Positions 41,763-51,024 of a stretch of 52,350 nucleotides of DNA are shown here, piece after piece. The notes beneath the pieces are model-generated. The model saw only the letters and a program-made list of their open reading frames with translations, made no database searches and had not been told where the DNA came from. This DNA is from Comamonadaceae bacterium (GTDB taxonomy: Bacteria; Pseudomonadota; Gammaproteobacteria; Burkholderiales; Burkholderiaceae_C). The first letter of the stretch is position 1. Every line of letters starts with the position of its first letter. Location: positions 1 through 52,350 of the forward strand of contig CANBRM010000008.1 in assembly GCA_947371915.1 (NCBI GenBank). The letters run 5' to 3'. Made by a program: the position numbers and the translations under genes.

Positions 41763-42665
41763 TCAAACCTCGGTGTTGCGCACGCCGCTGGCCACATGGC
41801 CGGCGGGGACGTGGCGAGCGGCCGATTCGATGTGGCCGGTTTGGTCGTCAAAGAAAAAGTCGGGTTCAAACTCGCGCAAGAACTCGCCTTTTTCCAAGCC
41901 GCCCAAGAACATGGCTTGGTCCACATCGATGTTCCAGTTCATCAGCGTGCGAATGGCGCGTTCATGCGCAGGGGCGCTGCGTGCCGTGACCAGTGCGGTG
42001 CGGATGCGCATGTGCGGCGTGCCCGCTTGTTGCAACACTTGTAAGGCGGCGAGCAAGGGTTTGAACGGGCCTGCGGGCAAGGGATGGGCCGCATTGGTTT
42101 TTTCGTGTTGCTGGAAGGCGTCCAAGCCTTGGGCTTGAAACACACGCTCAGCCTCGTCGCTGAACAGCACGGCGTCGCCGTCAAACGCAATGCGCACCTC
42201 GTGGGGGTTGGCTTCGGACGCGTGGGCCGAGTGCGGGTACACCTGTGCAGCAGGCACGCCGGCATCGAGCGCTGAACGTACGTCTGACAAATGGGTGGAC
42301 AAAAACAAGTTGGCGTTGAGCGGACGCAGGTAGCGCCAAGGCGATTCGCCGCGCGTGAAGGTGCAGCGGATGATGGGCAACGCATAGTGGGCGGCCGACT
42401 TCATGACGCGCAACCCGCTCACCGGGTCGTTGCGCGAGAGGATGACCACCTCCACGCGTTGGGCCTCAGACGTGTTGAAGGCCAGCAGTTTTTGCACCAA
42501 CGAAAACGCCACACCCGGCTTGGCGGGTGATTCGATTCGATCGAGCTGCAGCTTCATGTAGGCCCGGTCATCGCCTTGTTCGAAGATTTGGTTTTCTTCT
42601 TCGAAGTCGAACAGGGCTCTTGAAGAGATGGCAACGACTAACTTACCGTCGAGAGAGACGCTCAT
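41763..42665 (-). CDS. 5'-nucleotidase (PF06189 family)
   Basis: 300 residues, cytosolic. Starts LDGKLVVAISSRALFDFEEE and contains VEVVILSRNDPVSGLRVMKS, CTFTRGESPWRYL, RIAFDGDAVLFSDEAERVF and PDFFFDDQTGHIESAA, the pattern of the bacterial 5'-nucleotidase family related to cytosolic nucleotidase I; the DGDAVLFSD segment holds the HAD-like acidic pair. It dephosphorylates nucleoside monophosphates. GGAG precedes ATG 42665. Between gspF and the ABC exporter on the same strand, but functionally separate from secretion. Confidence 0.88.
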   Translation of the reverse strand: MSVSLDGKLVVAISSRALFDFEEENQIFEQGDDRAYMKLQLDRIESPAKPGVAFSLVQKLLAFNTSEAQRVEVVILSRNDPVSGLRVMKSAAHYALPIIRCTFTRGESPWRYLRPLNANLFLSTHLSDVRSALDAGVPAAQVYPHSAHASEANPHEVRIAFDGDAVLFSDEAERVFQAQGLDAFQQHEKTNAAHPLPAGPFKPLLAALQVLQQAGTPHMRIRTALVTARSAPAHERAIRTLMNWNIDVDQAMFLGGLEKGEFLREFEPDFFFDDQTGHIESAARHVPAGHVASGVRNTEV

Positions 42666-42717
42666 ATGTATTCTCCAAGCAAGGTTCGCCGTTGGGCCAC
42701 CCCTAAGGCGTAGCGGT

Positions 42718-43935
42718 TTATTTGACCCATTGGTTGAGCTGGATGATGGGCAACATCACCGCCAACACAATGAGCATCACCATGCCGCCCATGGCCACAA
42801 TCAGCAACGGCTCCAAGATGGTGGCCAGTTGCATGGCGCGGCGTTGTACTTCTTCACTGAGTTGCTGCGCGGCGCGCTGCAACATGGTGGGCAAGGTGCC
42901 GGTTTGTTCGCCCAAGCGCGAGAACATCACCAACAAACGCGGAAAGCGCTCTTTCTGCGCCAAGGCCGAGGCCAGCGGTGCGCCTTCGCGCACCAACACC
43001 AAAGCCTCTTGCGCATCGTGGCGCAAGGCGGTGTTGGACAGCGTGTCGGCAGCGGCTTGCAGCGCTTTCAAAATCGGCACGCCCGCCGTGGCCAGCATGG
43101 CCAACGTGCTGGCAAAACGGGCGGCGTTGTAGCCACGGGCCAAGCGGCCGATGACGGGTAGTTGCAGCCATGCGGCGTCAAACTGGCGGCGTAAGGCGGG
43201 TTGTTTCAAAGCGGTTCGCGCTGCCAAGATGCATGTGGCCACGAGCAGCAAGCCCCACAACCAAAACGTTTGCACCAGCTCGCTCAAGCCCAGCATGAAG
43301 CTGGTGAGAAAGGGTAATTTCTGTTGGTTGCTGCCAAACACTTGCGCCACTTGTGGCACTACAAAAGCCAGCAAGAACAGCACGATGGCCAGCGCCACCA
43401 CACACACGATGGCTGGGTACAAGCCCGCAGCCAGCAGCTTCCCGCGCAGGTTTTGTTGCTCCTGTTGGTCGTCGGCCAAACGCTCCAGCACCAGCCCCAA
43501 ATGCCCACTTTGCTCGCCCGCGCCGATCACCGCCACATAGATGTTTGAGAACTCACGCGGATGCTGAGCCAGCGCTTTCGCAAACGGCGCACCGGCGTTG
43601 ACTTCGGTGCGCAAGGCGGACACCAAGTCACGCTGGCGCGGTGTTTCGGCCTCGTCGCTGAGCGCGCTCAGCGCACGCTCTAACGGCAAGCCGGCCGCTA
43701 CCAAGCCTGCGAGCTGGCGTGTCCACACGGTGAGCGCGGTGCGGCTGAAGACTTTGCTTTCCCAAATGACCGTGTTCATACCCGTGTTTTGGCTGCGCTG
43801 CACAGGCTCAACCTTGAGCGGCACCAAATCTTGCGCCCGCAACTGGCTGCGCGCCGTGCGCGCGCTGTCGGCCTCCAACACGCCACGGCGGGTTTGGCCT
43901 TGGGGGTCTAGGGCTTCGAACGCGTAGGCGGGCAT
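42718..43935 (-). CDS. gspF: Type II secretion inner-membrane protein GspF
   Basis: 405 residues, normal for GspF. N-terminal cytoplasmic start MPAYAFEALDPQGQTRRGVL, two tandem T2SSF domains (about 70-190 and 270-395), with KALAQHPREFSNIYVAVIGAGEQSGHLG in the first and ERFPRLLVMFSRLGEQTGTL in the second, and three membrane spans. It anchors the assembly platform and contacts the GspE ATPase. Last gene of the gsp operon, 22 bp after gspE. Confidence 0.96.
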   Translation of the reverse strand: MPAYAFEALDPQGQTRRGVLEADSARTARSQLRAQDLVPLKVEPVQRSQNTGMNTVIWESKVFSRTALTVWTRQLAGLVAAGLPLERALSALSDEAETPRQRDLVSALRTEVNAGAPFAKALAQHPREFSNIYVAVIGAGEQSGHLGLVLERLADDQQEQQNLRGKLLAAGLYPAIVCVVALAIVLFLLAFVVPQVAQVFGSNQQKLPFLTSFMLGLSELVQTFWLWGLLLVATCILAARTALKQPALRRQFDAAWLQLPVIGRLARGYNAARFASTLAMLATAGVPILKALQAAADTLSNTALRHDAQEALVLVREGAPLASALAQKERFPRLLVMFSRLGEQTGTLPTMLQRAAQQLSEEVQRRAMQLATILEPLLIVAMGGMVMLIVLAVMLPIIQLNQWVK

Positions 43936-43957
43936 GGGGTGTTGTGGCGGGGCTGCG

Positions 43958-45346
43958 TTAATCGCGGGTTACACGCACCAGCTCTTCGCGGGTGGAAATG
44001 CCCAAACGCACCAAGCGTTCACCGTCGTCACGCATCAGCGCCATGCCGTTTTGCAAGGCGGCCTCGCGCAGCTGTGCTTCGCTGGCTTGGTTGTGGATGA
44101 GCGCACGCATGTCGTCGTTGGTGGTGAGCAATTCAAAAATGCCGGTGCGGCCTTGGTAGCCGCTGTGGCCGCACACCTCACAGCCCTTGCCTTGGCAATG
44201 TGTGCAGGTTTTGCGCAACAGGCGCTGGGCCAACACGCCCAACAGCGATGAGCTGAGCAAGAAGGGCTCCACGCCCATGTCGGTCAAACGCGTCACGGCA
44301 CTGGCCGCATCGTTGGTGTGCAGCGTGGCAAGCACCAAGTGACCGGTGAGCGAGGCTTGGATGGCGATTTGCGCGGTCTCAAAGTCGCGAATCTCGCCAA
44401 TCATGATGATGTCGGGGTCTTGGCGCAGAATAGCGCGCAGGGCTTTGGCAAAGTCCAAATCAATCTTGGCGTTCACCTGGGTTTGGCCCACGCCCGCCAA
44501 CTCATACTCAATCGGGTCTTCCACCGTCATGATGTTGTTGCGCGTGGCGTCCAGCCCTTGCAGCGCGGCATACAGCGTGGTGGTTTTGCCCGAGCCCGTG
44601 GGTCCGGTGACCAAGATGATGCCGTGAGGCTGGTGCACCAAAGCTTCAAAGCGGCGCAGCGTGTCGCCTTCCATACCCACGGCTTGCAGGGTGAGTTTGC
44701 TTTCTGACTTGTCGAGCAAGCGCAGCACGGCGCGTTCGCCATGTGCGCTGGGCAAGGTGGACACCCGCACGTCAATGGCGCGTTGACCGAGGCGCAGCGA
44801 AATGCGTCCGTCTTGCGGCAAACGCTTTTCGGCAATGTCCAGCTCGGCCATGATTTTCAAGCGCGAAATCAGCGCGGCATGCAAGGCGCGGTTGGGCTGC
44901 ACCACTTCGCGCAGCGTGCCGTCGACGCGAAAGCGCACACTGCTGTGGCGCTCGTAGGGTTCGATGTGAATGTCGCTCGCGCCATCGCGTGCGGCTTGTG
45001 TCAGCAGTGCGTTGAGCATGCGGATGATGGGTGCGTCGTCGGCGGCTTCGAGCAAGTCTTCCACGGCAGGCAGTTCTTGCATCATGCGCGTCAGGTCGGC
45101 GTCGCTCTCGACCTCGCTCACCACGGCGGCGGCATTGCTGTCGGCTTGGGCGTAGGCCTCGCTGATGCGTTTGGCCAGCGTGGCTTTGTCGGTGTACTCA
45201 AACGACTGCACGGCGTGGCGGCGTGTGATCTCGCTCCAAGCGCTCAGGTCAGGCGCATCGCTGTGCCACAGCGTGAGCGTGTGGCCATCGTCCTCCAGCA
45301 AGAGCTGGTGGGTGCGGGCAAAGGCGTAGGGCAGCGGGCGGCGCAT
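43958..45346 (-). CDS. gspE: Type II secretion ATPase GspE
   Basis: 462 residues, cytoplasmic hexameric ATPase that drives pseudopilus assembly. SDIHIEPYE (125-133), Walker A GPTGSGKTT (248-256), Asp-box VEDPIEY, Walker B IIMIGEIRD, His-box LATLHTNDA. The zinc module is compact: C381-x2-C384-x4-C389-x2-C392 (CTHCQGKGCEVC), where GspE proteins generally carry a much longer insert between the two pairs. The N1E domain is also short. Three bases follow the gspD stop region, so expression is coupled. Confidence 0.96.
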   Translation of the reverse strand: MRRPLPYAFARTHQLLLEDDGHTLTLWHSDAPDLSAWSEITRRHAVQSFEYTDKATLAKRISEAYAQADSNAAAVVSEVESDADLTRMMQELPAVEDLLEAADDAPIIRMLNALLTQAARDGASDIHIEPYERHSSVRFRVDGTLREVVQPNRALHAALISRLKIMAELDIAEKRLPQDGRISLRLGQRAIDVRVSTLPSAHGERAVLRLLDKSESKLTLQAVGMEGDTLRRFEALVHQPHGIILVTGPTGSGKTTTLYAALQGLDATRNNIMTVEDPIEYELAGVGQTQVNAKIDLDFAKALRAILRQDPDIIMIGEIRDFETAQIAIQASLTGHLVLATLHTNDAASAVTRLTDMGVEPFLLSSSLLGVLAQRLLRKTCTHCQGKGCEVCGHSGYQGRTGIFELLTTNDDMRALIHNQASEAQLREAALQNGMALMRDDGERLVRLGISTREELVRVTRD

Positions 45347-45349
45347 GGT

Positions 45350-47473
45350 TTAGCGGGTGGCAGGCGCGGTGGCGGGCATCGTCGCTGCGGGTTGGCTCGG
45401 TGGCGTGAGTGGTGGCAACGTAGGTGCGGGGCCCGTGTCCAGCAAGGGGTTGAACGAAGGTACAGCGTTGCGTTGCAAGCCCATCATTTGTTCGTAACGG
45501 TTGGTGCTCAAAGCGTCAGACGCTTTGGCGTCCCGAACCACCACGGGGCGCAAGAACACCATCAGGTTTTTCTTGCTGCGTGTGCGGCTTTCGCTTTTGA
45601 ACAACCAGCCAAAACCGGGGATGTCACCCAGGCCTGGCACTTTGCTGGCATTGCCCGAGTATTCGTCGGACAACAGACCACCTAACACGATGATGGCGCC
45701 ATCGTCCACCAGCACGTTGGACTCGATGCTGCGTTTGTTTGTGATCAAGCCAATGCTGGCGGCCTTGGAATAGTCCACGCTGGAGACTTCTTGAAACACG
45801 GTCATCTTGACGGTGCCCGTCTCGCTGATTTGCGGTTTGACTTTGAGCGTCAAGCCCACGTCTTTGCGTTCCACGGTTTGAAACGGGTTGACCGCCGCAC
45901 CGGTGGTGGCGTTGGTGTATTGGCCGGTGACAAACGGCACATTTTGGCCCACCACGATCTTGGCTTCTTCGTTGTCGAGGGTCAGCAAATTGGGTGTGGA
46001 GAGGATGTTGGCGTCGCCATTGGTCTCCAGAAAATTGGCCAAGCTGCTCAAAATGGTGGTGCCATTGACGTTGCGAATGGTGCCAATGTTCAAGCCGCCG
46101 CCAATGCCTGCCGTGGCCGCGGCAGTGCCGCCTTGTGACAAGCCCACGATGTTGCCTGTGGACCCAAAGTTGGTGCCCGCCACGCCGCTGCTGCCCAGTG
46201 CGCCCTGCCATTGAATGCCCATTTGCAGGGCTTTGTCGGCATTCACCTCGGCAATCAAACTCTCCACCATCACCTGTGCGCGGCGTTGGTCGAGCAAGTC
46301 GATCACAGCCCGCAGTTGGCGGTACTGGGGTTCGGGCGCGGTGATGATGAGCGAGTTGGTGGCCGTGTCGGCCTGAATTTGTCCGCCCGTGGTCGGGCCG
46401 CTGGCGGTGTTGGTGCCGCCCAAGGTGGTGCCCGATGTAGCGCCGCCCAGCGGCGTGTTGGCCGTCGACGACATGCCCGTGCTGACCGCGCCTGCGGCAT
46501 TGCCGCGCACCTCGCCACTGACAGCGGCACGCAAGGTGGCCGCCAGTTTGGTGGCATCGGCATTTTTCAAATACACCACATGGATGTTGCCGCTGGGGCT
46601 GCTGCTGCCGGGCTGGTCGAGCTTGTCGACCAAGGCGCGTACCAGCGCCACGCGAGCGGGGTTGGCGGCACGCAAGATGAGGGTGTTGCTGCGCGGCTCG
46701 GCCACCAAGGTGGTTTTGAACTCTGCACCGGTTTGTCCAGGTGTCGCGGAGACGGCAGCCGCGCCACCCGATTCGATCAAGCGCAGTAACAAGGGTGCCA
46801 AGTCGATGGCAATGGCGTTTTTGAGTTGAATCACCTCGATGTCGCTGGCGTTGGACACATCGAGTGCCGCAATGATGCGTGCCATGCGCTGCAAGTTATC
46901 GGCGTAGTCGGTGATGATGAGAGAGTTGTTGCCGGGGTTGACGTTGATGGTGTTGTTGGGGCTGATGAGTGGACGCAGCACCGGCAACACGTTGTTGGCT
47001 TGCTCAAAATTGAGCTTGAAAATGTGGGTGACGATTTGGCCGTTGGCCGCCCCCGAGCCCGCGTTGTCGATTTGTTGCACGCTGCCGCCTTGCAACTTTG
47101 CATCGGCTTCGGGCACGATTTTGTAGAGCCCTTTGGTTTCGACCATCGCAAAACCTTGCAAGCGCAGGGCTGCCAAAAACTGGGTCCAAGCCTCGTTGGG
47201 TGAGACGGGCAGCTCGGTGCTGAGGTTGATCGTGCCTTTCACGCGGGGGTCCACCACCAAGTTGCGGTTGGACAGTGTGGCCAAGGTGCGCGCGACTGAC
47301 TCGATGTCGGCGTTCACAAAGTTCAGCGTGATGGGCTCTGCCGCATTGGCTTTTTTGACCAGCGGCGCGGCGTGTGTGAGCGACAAGCCGCTGAGCGCAG
47401 GAAGCAGGCCCAGACAGAGGCCCAAGGCCAGCGTCAGCGCGGTGGGTTTGAAAAATGTGTGTTGCTTTGGCAT
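45350..47473 (-). CDS. gspD: Type II secretion secretin GspD
   Basis: 707 residues. Signal sequence ends near SLTHA. N0-N3 domains (FVNADIESVARTLATLSNRN, VIPLxNA-type VIQLKNAIAIDLAPLL, VYLKNADATKLAATLRA), a Gly/Ser/Thr-rich insert in N3 (about 320-370), and the secretin C-domain with VPLLGDIPxxGxLF-type motif VPGLGDIPGFGWLFKSE. It ends in a long proline/alanine-rich tail. Forms the outer-membrane gate. Located between gspN and gspE, 5 bp after gspN. Confidence 0.96.
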   Translation of the reverse strand: MPKQHTFFKPTALTLALGLCLGLLPALSGLSLTHAAPLVKKANAAEPITLNFVNADIESVARTLATLSNRNLVVDPRVKGTINLSTELPVSPNEAWTQFLAALRLQGFAMVETKGLYKIVPEADAKLQGGSVQQIDNAGSGAANGQIVTHIFKLNFEQANNVLPVLRPLISPNNTINVNPGNNSLIITDYADNLQRMARIIAALDVSNASDIEVIQLKNAIAIDLAPLLLRLIESGGAAAVSATPGQTGAEFKTTLVAEPRSNTLILRAANPARVALVRALVDKLDQPGSSSPSGNIHVVYLKNADATKLAATLRAAVSGEVRGNAAGAVSTGMSSTANTPLGGATSGTTLGGTNTASGPTTGGQIQADTATNSLIITAPEPQYRQLRAVIDLLDQRRAQVMVESLIAEVNADKALQMGIQWQGALGSSGVAGTNFGSTGNIVGLSQGGTAAATAGIGGGLNIGTIRNVNGTTILSSLANFLETNGDANILSTPNLLTLDNEEAKIVVGQNVPFVTGQYTNATTGAAVNPFQTVERKDVGLTLKVKPQISETGTVKMTVFQEVSSVDYSKAASIGLITNKRSIESNVLVDDGAIIVLGGLLSDEYSGNASKVPGLGDIPGFGWLFKSESRTRSKKNLMVFLRPVVVRDAKASDALSTNRYEQMMGLQRNAVPSFNPLLDTGPAPTLPPLTPPSQPAATMPATAPATR

Positions 47474-47478
47474 ACGCG

Positions 47479-48294
47479 TTAACCCAGTTTCAAGATCGAC
47501 TTGGCACCTCGGCGTTGGCCGAGGATGTTCAACAAATTAGAGAGTGCGGCTTCGGCATCGGGTTCGCTCGACGCCTCGCCATTGAATTGCAAATGTCCGT
47601 TGCGCCATTGACCTTGGCCCTGCAACTTCAAGCTGCCTTCCACGGTGTCGAGGTTGAGACGCATTGTGTCACTCGCCTCAGCGCCCGTTGTCACATCGCC
47701 TGTGCCCTGCAGCACCACGCGGTAGCTGCCTAAGGGTTTGAGGGTGGACAGGCGGGTGGAGATTTGCTGCAGGTGCAACTGGGCTTGGCCTTGCAACTGC
47801 GTTTGGCCAGCGATGTGTTGCCAGGCCAATTGCTGGGTGCTGAGTTGCAGCGCGCCTTCGGGTTGCATGGTGTTCCAAGGCGCGCCCAAACCGGTCAACC
47901 ATGACGCGGGCCAGGTCGAGTGTTGGTCGTTGACCTGCACCCGCACACCCCGCCATTGCGGCATGACATCGACGGATATAGCCTGGGTTGTGCAGCACGC
48001 CGATGACAGGCTGAGGCGCAGCCCAAATTGCGCGGCCGCCACGTCAAGCTGCGGCCCCAGTTGCCACAGCAAGCGGGTGGGCAGGGCCGTGTTGGAGGCG
48101 TTGGCTTGGGGGCCGGCGCTGAGTACGGCCTGTGCCGAGCCTTGCCACACGGTGCCTTGGGCGTCTTGCAGCAACACGCGTTGCCCGCTGACTTGGGCCA
48201 CGAGCTGGGCTACCCAATAGGCGGGCGCTTGGGTGAGCAAAGCCAGCACCGCGCCGAGGGCAGCACCTGTCCATGCCCAGCGGCGGGTGCTCAC
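47479..48294 (-). CDS. gspN: Type II secretion protein GspN
   Basis: 271 residues. GTG start at 48294 overlapping the gspM stop (GTGA). One N-terminal membrane anchor (AWTGAALGAVLALLTQAPAYWVAQL) and a periplasmic domain with repeating beta strands (GTVWQGSAQAVL, LLWQLGPQLD, GALQLSTQQLAW), as in GspN of betaproteobacteria. Accessory T2SS component of the inner membrane; an earlier ATG at 48345 is inside gspM and is rejected. Confidence 0.9.
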   Translation of the reverse strand: MSTRRWAWTGAALGAVLALLTQAPAYWVAQLVAQVSGQRVLLQDAQGTVWQGSAQAVLSAGPQANASNTALPTRLLWQLGPQLDVAAAQFGLRLSLSSACCTTQAISVDVMPQWRGVRVQVNDQHSTWPASWLTGLGAPWNTMQPEGALQLSTQQLAWQHIAGQTQLQGQAQLHLQQISTRLSTLKPLGSYRVVLQGTGDVTTGAEASDTMRLNLDTVEGSLKLQGQGQWRNGHLQFNGEASSEPDAEAALSNLLNILGQRRGAKSILKLG

Positions 48295-48818
48295 TGCGCC
48301 CTCGCGGTGTTGTCGGGCAGACGCAGGACCAAGCTGCCGTTCCATGTGGCGCTGTTTTTGTCGGCTTCATTGCCGCTGCCACTGCCGCGCGTCAAGTGCG
48401 CTTCAACAGGCAGCACTTGCGCTTGGCTGCGCACTTGGGCCAGCCAAGTGGCCAAGGTGGAGGCGGGCATAGCTTTGAGTTGCACCGACACGCGCTCACC
48501 TTGCACCGTCAGTTGCAGGCTGGGGTTGGTGCTGAGGCTTTGCAAGGTGCGCAGCGCTTCGTCGCGTGAGAGCGGTGTGCGTTGTTGCAGCGCTTGGGCC
48601 TGCGCTTGCAAGGCCAGCATGTGGGCTTGTTGCGTGCTGATGTGGGCGCGGCGAGTGTGGCTGTCGCGCAAAGTGTCTAGCGCTGGCGCGATGGCCACGG
48701 TCCAGATCAGCACGGCTGCCAGCAGCAGGCCCAGCCAAGTTAAGCTGCGTTGCTCGCGGGTGGACAGAGCTTGCCAGCGCGTGGCTAACGTGGCTTTGAA
48801 CCGGTTGAGCGTGCTCAT
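48291..48818 (-). CDS. gspM: Type II secretion protein GspM
   Basis: 175 residues. Short cytoplasmic start, membrane anchor (LTWLGLLLAAVLIWTVAIAPAL, about residues 26-47), and a periplasmic ferredoxin-like domain at about 100-150 with LQLTVQGERVSVQLKAMP. The GspL-GspM pair forms the inner-membrane platform. The start overlaps the gspL stop by ATGA and the stop overlaps gspN. Confidence 0.92.
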   Translation of the reverse strand: MSTLNRFKATLATRWQALSTREQRSLTWLGLLLAAVLIWTVAIAPALDTLRDSHTRRAHISTQQAHMLALQAQAQALQQRTPLSRDEALRTLQSLSTNPSLQLTVQGERVSVQLKAMPASTLATWLAQVRSQAQVLPVEAHLTRGSGSGNEADKNSATWNGSLVLRLPDNTARAQ

Positions 48819-50053
48819 GGGCGAGCCTCCGCTTGCAATACCCAGATGTTGTTGGCTTCTTGACGCCAGCTAAGGCTTTGGGCCTTGAGCGCTGCTTGAG
48901 CGCTCTGAGTGGCTTTGTCGTCCAGCGTGAGGCCTTGTATGCGCAACGCGGCGTTGGCGAAGTGCAGCTGCGTGGGCACTTGACCCGCAGGCAGCACGCC
49001 AGCGAGGGCGGCCAACAACGGCTCTAAATCGGTGCGGCTGACATGGCCTGACTTCTGTTGCAAGGCATCGACTTCGCGTTGCATTTGCAAGGGCGCGTCG
49101 ATGACCAAACTGACCGCTGGGAAGCTGGTTTTCAAAATGCGTTGCAGCGCCAGTTGCTGTTGATCGAGGGCTGATTTTTCGCGCCACGCCAAAGCATTCA
49201 AGCCCACGATTTGCAGCAGCACCAAGGCGGCAATGCCAACACGTACAGCACGCCAAGCGGGAGCATGCGCCAAGGTTTGCCACGCACTTTGCAGGCCACG
49301 TTGCAGGCGTTGGCTGCGGCCTTGGGCCCATTCGCCCTGCGCCAAATCCCAGGCGGATTGGCTGGCGGCGACCCAACGTTGCGCCGCACTTTGCAGCACG
49401 GGTTGGCGCTGCAACAGGCTTTCTACGCGCGCCACCATGGCGGGTTCGGCATAAATTTGCAAAGCGGTGTCGTTCTGGGCGTCTGTGTTGGCCTCATTCA
49501 GCGCGCCAAAAGCGCGCCAAGATGCGGCGTTGGTCGGCATCACGCTGACGCCTTCGGGCTGTGTCAACACGCTGACCGATTGGTCAGGTTCACCCATGAC
49601 GTGCAGCACCGGTGCGTCGGTGGGCTGTAATTCGGGCACCAAGCGTTGCACGGTCAAGCCAGCGGCTTGCAGGGGTGCCAGCGCTTCGCGCAGCCAGGTT
49701 TTGTCGCACACCGCTACCCAGGTGGTGCCGCCTGCGCGGGCCAAAGCTTGGCTGTTGGGGGGCAGCACCAAGTGCAGCTGTTGCGGGTCGTCCAGCAAAC
49801 GGTCTTCCAACAACCCGTGCAGCACGCTCATCAAACGGGGGCCGTGGCTGGCGGGGGGCAGTTGCACGCTGAGCCACGACATGCGGCTGTGTGGCACTAC
49901 GGCCACTACCTCGCCGGCATGGGCTGACAACGTGGCGGCTGCGCCTGTGGCACTGCGCGTCACGCTGTGGCCGTCGGAATGCACATGGGCATAACCGGTG
50001 GCGGCGTGGGCAGAGGTGTGAGGCAGGGCAATCATCAGCATGAGAACGGTCAT
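48815..50053 (-). CDS. gspL: Type II secretion protein GspL
   Basis: 412 residues. Cytoplasmic actin-like domain (VVAVVPHSRMSWLSVQLPP, LEDRLLDDPQQLHLVLPP), a single membrane span (about 262-282, GIAALVLLQIVGLNALAW), and a periplasmic GspL-type domain (VDALQQKSGHVSRTDLEPLL). It links GspE to the membrane platform. The start at 50053 overlaps the gspK stop. Complete. Confidence 0.92.
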   Translation of the reverse strand: MTVLMLMIALPHTSAHAATGYAHVHSDGHSVTRSATGAAATLSAHAGEVVAVVPHSRMSWLSVQLPPASHGPRLMSVLHGLLEDRLLDDPQQLHLVLPPNSQALARAGGTTWVAVCDKTWLREALAPLQAAGLTVQRLVPELQPTDAPVLHVMGEPDQSVSVLTQPEGVSVMPTNAASWRAFGALNEANTDAQNDTALQIYAEPAMVARVESLLQRQPVLQSAAQRWVAASQSAWDLAQGEWAQGRSQRLQRGLQSAWQTLAHAPAWRAVRVGIAALVLLQIVGLNALAWREKSALDQQQLALQRILKTSFPAVSLVIDAPLQMQREVDALQQKSGHVSRTDLEPLLAALAGVLPAGQVPTQLHFANAALRIQGLTLDDKATQSAQAALKAQSLSWRQEANNIWVLQAEARP

Positions 50054-51024
50054 TGTAGAGAGCCAAACTCACGCCACATGACGGTTTGGTTACTGGTTTC
50101 ACGCTTGACCAAGGAGCGCTCTTGCAGCGTGGTTTGCGACATGCGCAGGCGGCCCAACACTTCAAAAAACTGGGTGTTCACGCTGTGGCTGTTTTGCAGC
50201 TCGACGGGGCGGCCTACCGCTTTGACAAAGTCCTCCAGCGTGGACCACGGCGTGCGTTCGCGTTGCTGCACCAAGCGCTGTGCGTCGCTCATGCTCAAGC
50301 CGGGCACGCTGGCGTAAAGCACCTGCTGGCTGGCGGTGTTTACATTGACAGGGGTGGCTGTCGGCAACAGCGTGAGGTGAGGGGCCAAGGTTTTCAGTGA
50401 GTCGGGCGAGAGGCCCAGCCACGTCAGTTGTGTCACGCGTTGGGGCATCAGTGGCGTGCTGGTGTCCCCGCCGTTGGACGACTTGCGCTGCGCGGCTTGC
50501 AAGCCTTGCACCAAGAGGCTGAGCTGGAGTGGCGGCACACCCAAAGCGTCAAACAAACGCGTCAACGCAGCGAGGGCTGCGGGGTCGGGCTGTTCGCCCT
50601 TCATCAAATTGGTGACGTTGAGGCGACCTTGTAAATCTGTGATTTGGCCCGACAAAAATACGTTTTGCGCGAGGTTGTCGTCTTCGCTGCTATTGCCGGT
50701 GGTGACGCTGCCATCCGGCATGGCGGCTAAAAAGCTGGACAAACGCGCCTCTTGCAGCGGCACGGCCCAAGGCTCGGTCAAGCTGTCGGTGGGGTTGTTG
50801 GCGTTGTCGGCGCGGGCGTCTTCTCGCAAGATGACACGGGCCCAATCGAGCGCGCCCGTCAGCAGCCAGCGTGCTTGCGAGCGTTGGCGTTCTGCACTTT
50901 CCACTTCGATGGAGCGCCATTGCTGCCACATCGCGCCCGCCGCCAAAGTGGCCACCAACGCGACGGTGAGCATGGCGGCCAGCAAGGCGGCACCGCGCTG
51001 CGAACGTTGGGTTTTGCGCATCAT
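50050..51024 (-). CDS. gspK: Type II secretion minor pseudopilin GspK
   Basis: 324 residues. Starts with a basic leader QRSQRGAALLAAMLTVALVA with the prepilin cleavage site after the glycine, lacking the usual E5, as is normal for GspK, which caps the pseudopilus. The periplasmic part contains LQGRLNVTNLM and the SAM-like helical insert (ARWLLTGALDWARVILRED and VNVNTASQQVLYASVPGLS). The start overlaps gspJ's stop by 4 bp. Confidence 0.95.
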   Translation of the reverse strand: MMRKTQRSQRGAALLAAMLTVALVATLAAGAMWQQWRSIEVESAERQRSQARWLLTGALDWARVILREDARADNANNPTDSLTEPWAVPLQEARLSSFLAAMPDGSVTTGNSSEDDNLAQNVFLSGQITDLQGRLNVTNLMKGEQPDPAALAALTRLFDALGVPPLQLSLLVQGLQAAQRKSSNGGDTSTPLMPQRVTQLTWLGLSPDSLKTLAPHLTLLPTATPVNVNTASQQVLYASVPGLSMSDAQRLVQQRERTPWSTLEDFVKAVGRPVELQNSHSVNTQFFEVLGRLRMSQTTLQERSLVKRETSNQTVMWREFGSLQ

